Shown: in pieces, positions 1-4,604 of the stretch | Layout: every line of letters begins with the position of its first letter | Numbering within the stretch: position 1 is the first letter of the stretch | Source: Candidatus Neomicrothrix sp. UBA7884 | Lineage (GTDB): Bacteria; Actinomycetota; Acidimicrobiia; Acidimicrobiales; MedAcidi-G1 | NCBI GenBank assembly: GCA_002501135.1 | Contig: DLRQ01000055.1 | Location: 1-9,290 of the forward strand | Direction of reading: 5' to 3' | DNA: 9,290 nucleotides | The notes under the pieces: generated by a model | What the model was told of the DNA's origin: nothing | What the model saw: the letters and a program-made list of their open reading frames with translations, nothing else | Databases searched by the model: none | Position numbers and translations under genes: made by a program

Positions 1-14
1 CAGAGTGGTGGGGA

Positions 15-33
15 CCGGCCGCTGAGGCCCCGG
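15..33 (-). terminator. Possible weak hairpin after the pseudo-receiver gene
   Basis: GGCC at 17-20 pairs with GGCC at 26-29 around a 5-nt loop, and two more pairs (CC 15-16 with GG 32-33) form past a 2-nt bulge. It lies 15-33 nt beyond the stop codon on the minus strand. There is no T-tract, so this is only a candidate terminator. Confidence 0.2.
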
Positions 34-47
34 GAGATCTGTGTAGG

Positions 48-515
48 TCAGCGAAGGGTCGCCAGGATTGGATCCTCGGCCTTCCATGCGTCGAGCACCG
101 CCTTTGTGAGGCTGCGCCTGGTGATCGGGGTGTAGATGACATGAGTGCCGATCAGGGATCCGTGGAGGCTTGCCGCCTGCGGCTTGGGAACCTCGACCAC
201 GATCGGGGTGTTCCTGTGGAGGCGCTTGAGGCTCTTGAGAATCTCACGGTTCCTGGGGTCACTCATGCGCAACGAGCAGAAGATCACGTCTGCATGCCTG
301 GCGGTACCACACTCCTTATGGTTCTCGAGGGGGCAGTGGCCCGAGATCTGTGTGTCGGGGCCACCACAACCGACCGACTCGAACCCTGCGTCCTCGAGCA
401 TCTCCACGATGGCGGCCCGGACCGCGCCGTCCTCTTCCTCGACGAGGACACGTGGCTGAAGGTGCTCATCGCTGAAGTCACCTGGCCCGACGGCATTGTT
501 GTTGTTGAGGCGCAC
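48..515 (-). CDS. Receiver-like (pseudo-receiver) protein with Cys/His-rich insertion, no phospho-acceptor Asp
   Basis: A 155-aa cytoplasmic protein with the outline of a response-regulator receiver domain and no output domain. Strand 1 is about residues 22-27 (RVLVEE), with acidic residues E26-D29 where the Mg-binding acids would be. Strand 3 is ADVIFCSLRM (75-84); aligned to the usual DVVLLDLRM, the phospho-acceptor Asp is replaced by Ser81. The usual Lys near the end is replaced by Thr129 (YTP). Between helix 1 and strand 3 is an insertion with C50, C61, C69 and C80 plus H60, H66 and H74. The GTG start is preceded by AAGGGGA at good spacing. The gene lies 97 nt behind a cupredoxin gene on the same strand and has its own DevR-like palindrome upstream. 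I recall similar Cys-containing receiver-like proteins in actinobacteria but cannot name a family. Loss of phosphorylation is read from the sequence; metal or redox sensing by the Cys/His cluster is inference. Confidence 0.75.
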   Translation of the reverse strand: MRLNNNNAVGPGDFSDEHLQPRVLVEEEDGAVRAAIVEMLEDAGFESVGCGGPDTQISGHCPLENHKECGTARHADVIFCSLRMSDPRNREILKSLKRLHRNTPIVVEVPKPQAASLHGSLIGTHVIYTPITRRSLTKAVLDAWKAEDPILATLR

Positions 516-526
516 TGTAGATCCCC

Positions 527-561
527 TTGGTTGCCACGATCATCCGGTGTGGGGCAACCAA
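527..561 (-). repeat. 9-bp perfect inverted repeat abutting the ribosome binding site of the pseudo-receiver gene
   Basis: TTGGTTGCC at 527-535 and GGCAACCAA at 553-561 are perfect reverse complements separated by 17 nt. Inner bases (CCAC against GTGG) could extend the stem past a bulge. On the minus strand the 3' arm runs straight into the AGGGGA Shine-Dalgarno sequence of the gene starting at 515. In a read-through mRNA from the cupredoxin gene it would form a hairpin next to the ribosome binding site. In DNA it overlaps the proposed -10 element at 539-544. Whether it acts on RNA, on DNA or not at all is unknown. Confidence 0.5.
539..544 (-). promoter_or_regulatory. Candidate -10 element of the pseudo-receiver gene
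   Basis: Read on the minus strand the hexamer is GATGAT, which shares four of six bases with TATAAT. Its first base is 30.5 bp from the centre of the DevR-like palindrome at 565-584. That is the same register as the two TAGCGT hexamers around the dyad at 1085-1106. It predicts a start of transcription near 532 and a leader of about 17 nt that contains the Shine-Dalgarno sequence. The hexamer is weak on its own; the shared register is the main support. Confidence 0.35.
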
Positions 562-564
562 TCG

Positions 565-584
565 GTAGGGACCAAAGTCCCGGA
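565..584. promoter_or_regulatory. DevR/DosR-type binding palindrome
   Basis: The core is GGGAC-CAAA-GTCCC (568-581), a perfect 5-bp dyad with the 4-bp centre of the mycobacterial DevR (DosR) box. Against the consensus TTSGGGACTWWAGTCCCSAA I count 16 matches in 20 positions. It lies between the cupredoxin and pseudo-receiver genes, centred 59.5 bp upstream of the GTG at 515 on the minus strand. A DevR-like regulator is encoded about 0.9 kb away at 1461-2117, so a cognate protein is present. The base pattern is seen directly; binding is inference. Confidence 0.6.
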
Positions 585-612
585 CCTGTAGAGAGCCAGT
601 GAGGCCCGGAAG

Positions 613-1053
613 TCAGCTGACCTGGAGTTCGGCGACCATTCCGGCATCGCGGTGACCCGGGACGCTGCAGAACAGTACGTAGGTGCCGACTTCCAGTTCG
701 ATGCTGCCGGTTGCATCCTCGTCGGGCAACGCCTCGAGGGAGAAGTCGTCGATGCCCTCAATGCGGAGGTCGTGGTAGACGGCTCCCTCGTTGCGAAGCA
801 GGAACGTTGCCCCGCCATCTACAGCGATCCGGGTTGGTGAGTAGGCGAACTCGGTTGCCGTGACGACGGTGGTTCCGGGCTCGACCGGTGGGGTGTCGTC
901 GCCCCCCTGGAGGGCAACGAAAATTGTAAGCACCACCGCCACAACGAATCCGATGATGATCGCGACAAGAACCGCCGGTGATGCATTCGCCCGCCGGGGC
1001 GCCATGGATCTGGCCCTGCGCCGTTGTTCAGCACGCGTTCTTCCTCTGCCCAC
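613..1053 (-). CDS. Membrane-anchored cupredoxin (type 1 copper protein)
   Basis: A 146-aa protein with an Arg-rich N-terminus, one membrane helix (about residues 26-48), a short Asp/Pro-rich linker and a plastocyanin/azurin-like domain (about 60-146). By the positive-inside rule the cupredoxin domain faces outside. The type 1 copper ligands are all visible: H94 (in VYHDL), C129, H134 and M139 in the FCSVPGHRDAGM stretch. It should carry one electron at a time; its partners are not shown. The GTG start at 1053 has no Shine-Dalgarno sequence, but TAGCGT ends 7 nt upstream, which suits a leaderless transcript. An internal ATG at 1005 with AGGG upstream is the alternative and would drop 16 basic residues. 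The gene is divergent from the small-membrane-protein/regulator unit and is followed by the pseudo-receiver gene. Confidence 0.88.
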   Translation of the reverse strand: MGRGRTRAEQRRRARSMAPRRANASPAVLVAIIIGFVVAVVLTIFVALQGGDDTPPVEPGTTVVTATEFAYSPTRIAVDGGATFLLRNEGAVYHDLRIEGIDDFSLEALPDEDATGSIELEVGTYVLFCSVPGHRDAGMVAELQVS

Positions 1054-1059
1054 GGGCCC

Positions 1060-1065
1060 ACGCTA
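1060..1065 (-). promoter_or_regulatory. -10 element for a leaderless cupredoxin transcript
   Basis: TAGCGT on the minus strand fits the actinobacterial TANNNT hexamer, with 6 nt to the GTG at 1053, so transcription would begin at the start codon. The hexamer 17 bp upstream (TACTTG) is a poor -35, as expected of a promoter needing an activator. The dyad at 1085-1106 is centred at -42.5 from the predicted start. Confidence 0.55.
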
Positions 1066-1084
1066 TTGCCTGACAATGACCTCA

Positions 1085-1106
1085 AGTAGGGACCTTCGAC
1101 CCTGCT
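1085..1106. promoter_or_regulatory. DevR-like dyad at the centre of a divergent promoter
   Basis: The core is GGGAC-CTTC-GACCC (1089-1102), an imperfect version of the GGGAC-N4-GTCCC DevR core, extended by paired bases A1085/T1106, G1086/C1105 and A1088/T1103. Read on the minus strand it matches 12 of 20 DevR-consensus positions by my count. It shares the GTAGGGACC left arm with the stronger box at 565-584. Its centre, 1095.5, is also the exact centre of the two outward-facing TAGCGT hexamers at 1060-1065 and 1126-1131. It is the likely control site for both divergent units, including the regulator's own operon. Confidence 0.5.
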
Positions 1107-1125
1107 CACAGGAATCGGGGCTTCG

Positions 1126-1131
1126 TAGCGT
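1126..1131 (+). promoter_or_regulatory. -10 element for the small-membrane-protein/regulator operon
   Basis: TAGCGT fits TANNNT and is identical to the minus-strand hexamer at 1060-1065. The predicted start of transcription is about 1138, leaving a leader of roughly 34 nt that ends in the GGAGGG ribosome binding site of the gene at 1172. The dyad centre lies at -42.5 from this start. There is no convincing -35 hexamer. Confidence 0.5.
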
Positions 1132-1171
1132 CAACTCCTGGAGACCGGCTACAAGATGCGGAGGGAACCCC

Positions 1172-1429
1172 ATGGAAACCCCAGTTGAACACCGTCTGGT
1201 TGACGAGGACGGGAAGAAGCGTCTGATGACGGTGTTGTACGCGGGGCTCTGGTCCCTGGTGCTACTCACTGCCCTCGTAACCGTCACGCACCACCTGATC
1301 GAACCCCGGCACGGCTGGGTTTCCTCGCTCGGAGTGGGAGGCCTGGTTGGATTCTGGGTCAGCATCCTTGCCGCCGGCGTAGCGGGTAACGGGTTCTATG
1401 AACTCCGGTACGAGCGTCACGCCGCCTGA
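1172..1429 (+). CDS. Small two-helix membrane protein of unknown function
   Basis: An 85-aa protein with a charged N-terminus (1-18), a first membrane helix at about 21-39, a short polar loop containing HHLIEPRHGW (40-49), a second helix at about 52-72 and a charged tail ending ELRYERHAA. The ATG is chosen because GGAGGG (1160-1165) sits 6 nt upstream; the open frame extends further 5', but that part is antisense to the cupredoxin gene. I do not recognise a family. The loop histidines (H40, H41, H47) could bind a metal or cofactor, but nothing shows this. It ends 31 nt before the response regulator gene on the same strand, so the two probably share a transcript. A role as a membrane partner of the signalling module is inference from position only. 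Confidence 0.8.
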   Translation: METPVEHRLVDEDGKKRLMTVLYAGLWSLVLLTALVTVTHHLIEPRHGWVSSLGVGGLVGFWVSILAAGVAGNGFYELRYERHAA

Positions 1430-1460
1430 GGATGTTTCTCCTGGCGTGCTGGTGTGGTAG

Positions 1461-2117
1461 ATGATGACCATGGCTGAGCCAGTTCGTGTCTTCCTCCTTG
1501 ACGACCATGAGATCGTCAGGCGTGGTGTTGTCGCCGTGATCGATGCCGAACCCGACATGGAGGTTGTTGGCGAGGCTGGAACTGCGGCGGAAGCACTCCA
1601 GGTGGTGGCGGAGGTCGGCCCCGACGTTGCCGTGCTCGACATTCGCCTCGGAGATGGATCGGGCGTAGAGGTCTGTCGGGACATCAGGTCGCAGTACCCC
1701 GCTGTGAAGTGCCTGATGCTGACATCCTTCGAAGACGATCAGGCCCTTGTAGAGGCAAGCCTTGCCGGAGCCGCGGGATACGTGCTCAAACAGGTCCAGG
1801 GAGGCGACCTCCTGGAGGCGATTCGCATGGTGGCCGACGGCAGGGTTCTCTTGGACAGGGCGACAATCCGGTTGGCGCTGCGGCGGTTGCGGGAATCTGG
1901 GGAGTCGACGGTGGGCGAATTGCCACCACAGGAGCTTCGGGTCTTTGAACTGATCGGAGACGGCCTCTCCAACCGGGAGATCGCCGACGAGATGATCCTG
2001 GCCGAGAAGACCATCAAGAACTACGTGACGAGCCTTCTTCAGAAACTTGGAATGCAGCGGCGTACCGAGGCGGCCGCATTCTCCGCCAGGCTGGATGAGC
2101 GCCGCAAGGGCGTCTGA
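1461..2117 (+). CDS. DevR/DosR-like NarL/FixJ-family response regulator
   Basis: A 218-aa DNA-binding response regulator. The receiver domain (about residues 8-125) keeps all key residues: D14 and D15 (LLDDHE), phospho-acceptor D60 (VAVLDIRLGDG), T88 and K110 (YVLKQ). The LuxR/NarL-type helix-turn-helix (about 154-208) has the LSNREIADEM...AEKTIKNYV pattern. Many stretches match what I recall of M. tuberculosis DevR (VFLVDDHE, VVGEAG, AEKTVKNYV, KLGMERRT), so a role as a DevR-type activator is likely. Three ATGs compete (1461, 1464, 1470). The third aligns best with the DevR start and has TAGATG 6 nt upstream as a poor leaderless -10; none has a strong Shine-Dalgarno sequence. It probably shares an operon with the membrane protein gene at 1172. 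Its stop is 3 bp from that of the convergent kinase gene, its probable partner. Confidence 0.92.
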   Translation: MMTMAEPVRVFLLDDHEIVRRGVVAVIDAEPDMEVVGEAGTAAEALQVVAEVGPDVAVLDIRLGDGSGVEVCRDIRSQYPAVKCLMLTSFEDDQALVEASLAGAAGYVLKQVQGGDLLEAIRMVADGRVLLDRATIRLALRRLRESGESTVGELPPQELRVFELIGDGLSNREIADEMILAEKTIKNYVTSLLQKLGMQRRTEAAAFSARLDERRKGV

Positions 2118-2120
2118 AGT

Positions 2121-3167
2121 TCAGCTGTCGCTGCTGCCCGGTACCAGCGGTACGACCCACTCGATGGCGGTTCCGCCCGCAGGAGCCCGGTAGGCGGCGA
2201 ACGAACCGCCGTGGTTCTCTGCCCGCGCCGCCAGGTTGGCGAGACCGCTCCTACGCTCAACGCTCTCCGACAGGCCGACACCGTCGTCGACGACCTCTAT
2301 CGACAACTCCCTGTCGACCTGGATTCTCAGATCGACGGTGGATGCCCCGGCGTGTTTGGCCACATTTGTCAGGGTTTCTCGAATTACGGCTAGTGCCTCT
2401 TCGACAAGGTCATCGGACACCGCCGTGTCAAGTGGCCCCACAAACTGGCAGCGTGGTTCGGCACCGAGGGCTTCGATCATCTCGGACACGACCTCGGTGG
2501 CCCTGGTTCTGAGCCCCTGGGCGCTGTGAACCGGTGAGGCCAGATCGAAGATGACAGCGCGAATGGTGCGGGCGGTGGCATCGAGGCCATTCACTATCTC
2601 GGCCAGACGGGTCGCCTGAATGGGATCGCTGGCTGCCTGGAGTGCCTGCAGGGCCATGCCTGCCGCGTAGAGCTCCTGGATGACCGTGTCATGCAGGTCG
2701 CGGGCGATGCGCTCATGGTCCTCGGCCATGTCCCTGCGGTATTCGCTATCGCGCAGCTCTCGTTCAGCTTCAACCCACTGGGTCATGTCGCGGACAGCGG
2801 CGATTACCAGGCCGCTTCCGTTGCCGAGGGGGGCCAGGCTCACGTGCACCGGAAAGCAGGTACCGTCGACCTTCATCCCCTCAAGGCCCTGCCTGGTGCT
2901 CATTGACCGTGGCGCTGGTTCGTCTTCGAACCCCTCGCGTTGCCGACGGTGGGCTTCACGGGCAGCGGCTGGCAACAGGTCGTCGACGCTCTTGGTTACG
3001 AGGGAACCGGGGTCGTAACCGAACAGGTGTCGGGCGGCCATGTTGGCTGCCAGGATCACACCACCCCGCGCCACGACGAGGAGAGCATCTGGGGAGGTCC
3101 GCCACAGTTCGTCGGCCGTGAGCTCCTCTGGGAGTGGTCCTGTGTCTGAGCTTATTTCCATCCCCAT
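2121..3167 (-). CDS. Soluble PAS-domain sensor histidine kinase (HisKA_3/NarX-DevS type)
   Basis: A 348-aa sensor kinase without membrane segments. It has a PAS domain (about 16-130; PDALLVVARGGVILAANMAA...LFGYDPGSL), then a short coiled linker (132-150). The HisKA_3 dimerisation domain has H159 in the ARDLHDTVIQ box. The ATPase domain shows the N-box RETLTNVAKHAG (N268), G1 box DDGVGL (294-299) and G2 box GLANLAARA (308-316). The H-box closely resembles that of DevS, but M. tuberculosis DevS senses through two heme-binding GAF domains; here one PAS domain takes that place and its ligand is unknown. C104 is one of only two cysteines. The ATG at 3167 has no Shine-Dalgarno sequence; TAGCCT 7 nt upstream suggests leaderless transcription. 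The gene is tail-to-tail with the DevR-like regulator, its likely substrate. Confidence 0.92.
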   Translation of the reverse strand: MGMEISSDTGPLPEELTADELWRTSPDALLVVARGGVILAANMAARHLFGYDPGSLVTKSVDDLLPAAAREAHRRQREGFEDEPAPRSMSTRQGLEGMKVDGTCFPVHVSLAPLGNGSGLVIAAVRDMTQWVEAERELRDSEYRRDMAEDHERIARDLHDTVIQELYAAGMALQALQAASDPIQATRLAEIVNGLDATARTIRAVIFDLASPVHSAQGLRTRATEVVSEMIEALGAEPRCQFVGPLDTAVSDDLVEEALAVIRETLTNVAKHAGASTVDLRIQVDRELSIEVVDDGVGLSESVERRSGLANLAARAENHGGSFAAYRAPAGGTAIEWVVPLVPGSSDS

Positions 3168-3174
3168 GGCGAGG

Positions 3175-3180
3175 AGGCTA
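3175..3180 (-). promoter_or_regulatory. -10 element for a leaderless kinase transcript
   Basis: On the minus strand TAGCCT fits TANNNT and is followed by 7 nt and then the ATG at 3167. The bases before the ATG are CCTCCTC, the opposite of a Shine-Dalgarno sequence, which favours leaderless translation. I see no good -35 hexamer. Confidence 0.45.
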
Positions 3181-3194
3181 GGCGGTCCATCGGG

Positions 3195-3218
3195 CGATCA
3201 GCGGGGTCAGGCTGATCG
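3195..3218. promoter_or_regulatory. Perfect 8-bp inverted repeat upstream of the kinase gene
   Basis: CGATCAGC (3195-3202) and GCTGATCG (3211-3218) are perfect reverse complements around an 8-nt spacer. The dyad lies between the LysM lipoprotein stop (3231) and the kinase start (3167), centred about 39 bp upstream of the predicted leaderless start. No T-run follows it in the minus-strand direction, so an operator is as likely as a terminator for the lipoprotein gene. It does not resemble the GGGAC-N4-GTCCC boxes. Confidence 0.5.
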
Positions 3219-3230
3219 GAAGAGGGTTAT

Positions 3231-3845
3231 TCAGCTGCAGGGGTCCTCAATGGGTGTGGCCGGTGCATCGGAGGAAACGGTCAGCTCCTGGCCCACGAAG
3301 ATGGTGTTGGGATCGTCGATGTCGTTGTCGGCCATTAGAGCCTCGACGGTGGTGTCGTGGCGCTTGGCGATCTTGGAGAGGGAGTCGCCCGACTGGACTG
3401 TCACGGTACGTTCACTGGGCTCGGCATCGGGGTCGCCGGTCTCTTCGGCGGAGAGCAGGAGCACCTGGCCGACGAAGAGTTGGTTGGCGTCACAGATGGC
3501 GTTGATGGCTGCCAAGTCATCGAGGGACATGCCGTTGTCCTTGGCTATCTGTGAGAGCGAGTCGCCTGCCTCGACGGTGACGGTTCGTGGGCCGGTGTCG
3601 GGTGGGACTGTGGTGGTCGGCGGCAGGGTGGTGGCAGTGGCTGTGGCAGCTGTGGTGGCTGTTGTGGCAGCGGTTGTCGTGGAGTAGGAGGCCTGGGTGG
3701 TGGTCACGGCCGGGACTGTTGTGGCGTAGGCATCTGGAGCCGTCGTCGGTGTGACGGTTACGGGAGTGGAGTCGTCGCTGCTCCCGCACCCGGCTGCCAA
3801 GAGGACGAGAACTCCGAGGCCGAGGATTGCTCTGTTTGCGCGCAT
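3231..3845 (-). CDS. Lipoprotein with Thr-rich linker and two LysM domains
   Basis: A 204-aa exported protein. Residues 1-20 form a lipoprotein signal peptide with lipobox LAAGC, so C20 is the predicted lipid-bearing residue. Residues 24-85 are a low-complexity Thr/Ala/Val/Pro linker, of a kind often glycosylated in actinobacteria. Two LysM repeats follow at about 88-132 (TVTVEAGDSLSQIAKDNG) and 147-191 (TVTVQSGDSLSKIAKRHD), each ending in a FVGQ-L segment. LysM domains bind GlcNAc-containing glycans such as peptidoglycan, so this probably anchors to the membrane and reaches the wall. No catalytic domain is present. C118 in the first repeat and C203 near the end could form a disulfide. The ATG has no Shine-Dalgarno sequence but TATGCT lies 6 nt upstream. 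The kinase gene follows 63 nt downstream on the same strand. Confidence 0.9.
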   Translation of the reverse strand: MRANRAILGLGVLVLLAAGCGSSDDSTPVTVTPTTAPDAYATTVPAVTTTQASYSTTTAATTATTAATATATTLPPTTTVPPDTGPRTVTVEAGDSLSQIAKDNGMSLDDLAAINAICDANQLFVGQVLLLSAEETGDPDAEPSERTVTVQSGDSLSKIAKRHDTTVEALMADNDIDDPNTIFVGQELTVSSDAPATPIEDPCS

Positions 3846-3851
3846 GGCCGG

Positions 3852-3884
3852 AGCATACGTCTGGGAAGCCTGCTGGTTGGGGAC
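3852..3884 (-). promoter_or_regulatory. Leaderless promoter of the LysM lipoprotein with a DevR-like half-site
   Basis: On the minus strand TATGCT (3852-3857) fits TANNNT, 6 nt before the ATG at 3845. At 3877-3884 the plus strand reads TTGGGGAC, which matches all eight bases of one DevR half-site (TTSGGGAC); the other half is not conserved. The half-site falls where a -35 would be, 1 bp off the register of the dyad at 1085-1106. The -10 is fairly convincing, the half-site much less so. Confidence 0.35.
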
Positions 3885-3909
3885 ACTCTGGCGGGGGAAA
3901 GCGCCTCAG

Positions 3910-4572
3910 TCAGGCCGTCCAGGTGTTCCAGTCGGTGACGGTGGACGCGGGTGATCGGGTGGCCGGTGTGAAGTCGGTGCCGATCGTGTGGCCGACGGTG
4001 ATCAGGGCGATCTGGCTCACCTTCTCGAAGGGGATGTCAAGCACTGCCGCAGCCTCCTCCTCGAACATGAGGTGGATGGTGGTCCAGCAGGTTCCTAGGC
4101 CGCGTTCGCGTGCCGCCAGCATGAAACTCCAGGTGCTCGGAATGATCGAAGCCATCATGGATGCGATGCCTGTTCCGGTCGGATGTTCGACTCGACCAGG
4201 CATGCAGGGGATGAGCATTGCGGGCACCCGGTACATGTTCTCAGCCAGGTAGGAGGCTGAGTCAAGCACCCGCATCTGCTGGCTGGCACGGTCATCTGAG
4301 GCCTTCGTCCTGGTGGCCCCGGTGCTTGCAGGCATCGTGGAGTAGAGCTCCCAGCCGCGGCGATAGAGATCGGCGAGGGCTGCCTTCTTGTCATCGTCAG
4401 TGACGACGAGGAACCGCCATCCCTGCCGGTTGGAACCAGTCGGTGCCTGGACGGCAAACTCGAGGCATTCCTCTATAAGTGCAGGTTCCACAGGTCGGTC
4501 GAAGTCGATCCGCTTTCGTACAGAGCGGGTAGTGGAGAGGAGTTCGTCTGCGGAAAGTCCGAGGGTGGTCAT
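3910..4572 (-). CDS. Nitroreductase family FMN oxidoreductase, Rv3368c-like
   Basis: A 220-aa single-domain nitroreductase. Family features are TTRSVRKR (14-21, flavin phosphate contacts), the APTGSNRQGWRFLVV stretch (43-57) and RGLGTCWTT (157-165). The overall sequence, including the start motif TTRSVRKRIDFDRPV and the end DWNTW, resembles my memory of M. tuberculosis Rv3368c. Such enzymes use NAD(P)H and FMN to reduce nitro compounds, quinones or enones; the natural substrate is unknown. The ATG at 4572 is preceded by AAAGGA about 9 nt upstream; the open frame continues further 5' but there it overlaps the previous gene out of frame. It begins 32 nt after the stop of the paralogous nitroreductase fusion, so the two are probably co-transcribed. 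Confidence 0.9.
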   Translation of the reverse strand: MTTLGLSADELLSTTRSVRKRIDFDRPVEPALIEECLEFAVQAPTGSNRQGWRFLVVTDDDKKAALADLYRRGWELYSTMPASTGATRTKASDDRASQQMRVLDSASYLAENMYRVPAMLIPCMPGRVEHPTGTGIASMMASIIPSTWSFMLAARERGLGTCWTTIHLMFEEEAAAVLDIPFEKVSQIALITVGHTIGTDFTPATRSPASTVTDWNTWTA

Positions 4573-4604
4573 TGGGTGGGGTCCTTTCAGGGGGTTCAGG
4601 AGTG

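Noticed and set aside
860..1171. Upstream part of the plus-strand frame that ends at 1429
   Set aside because: It is antisense to the cupredoxin gene; the GGAGGG site at 1160-1165 marks the ATG at 1172 as the start.
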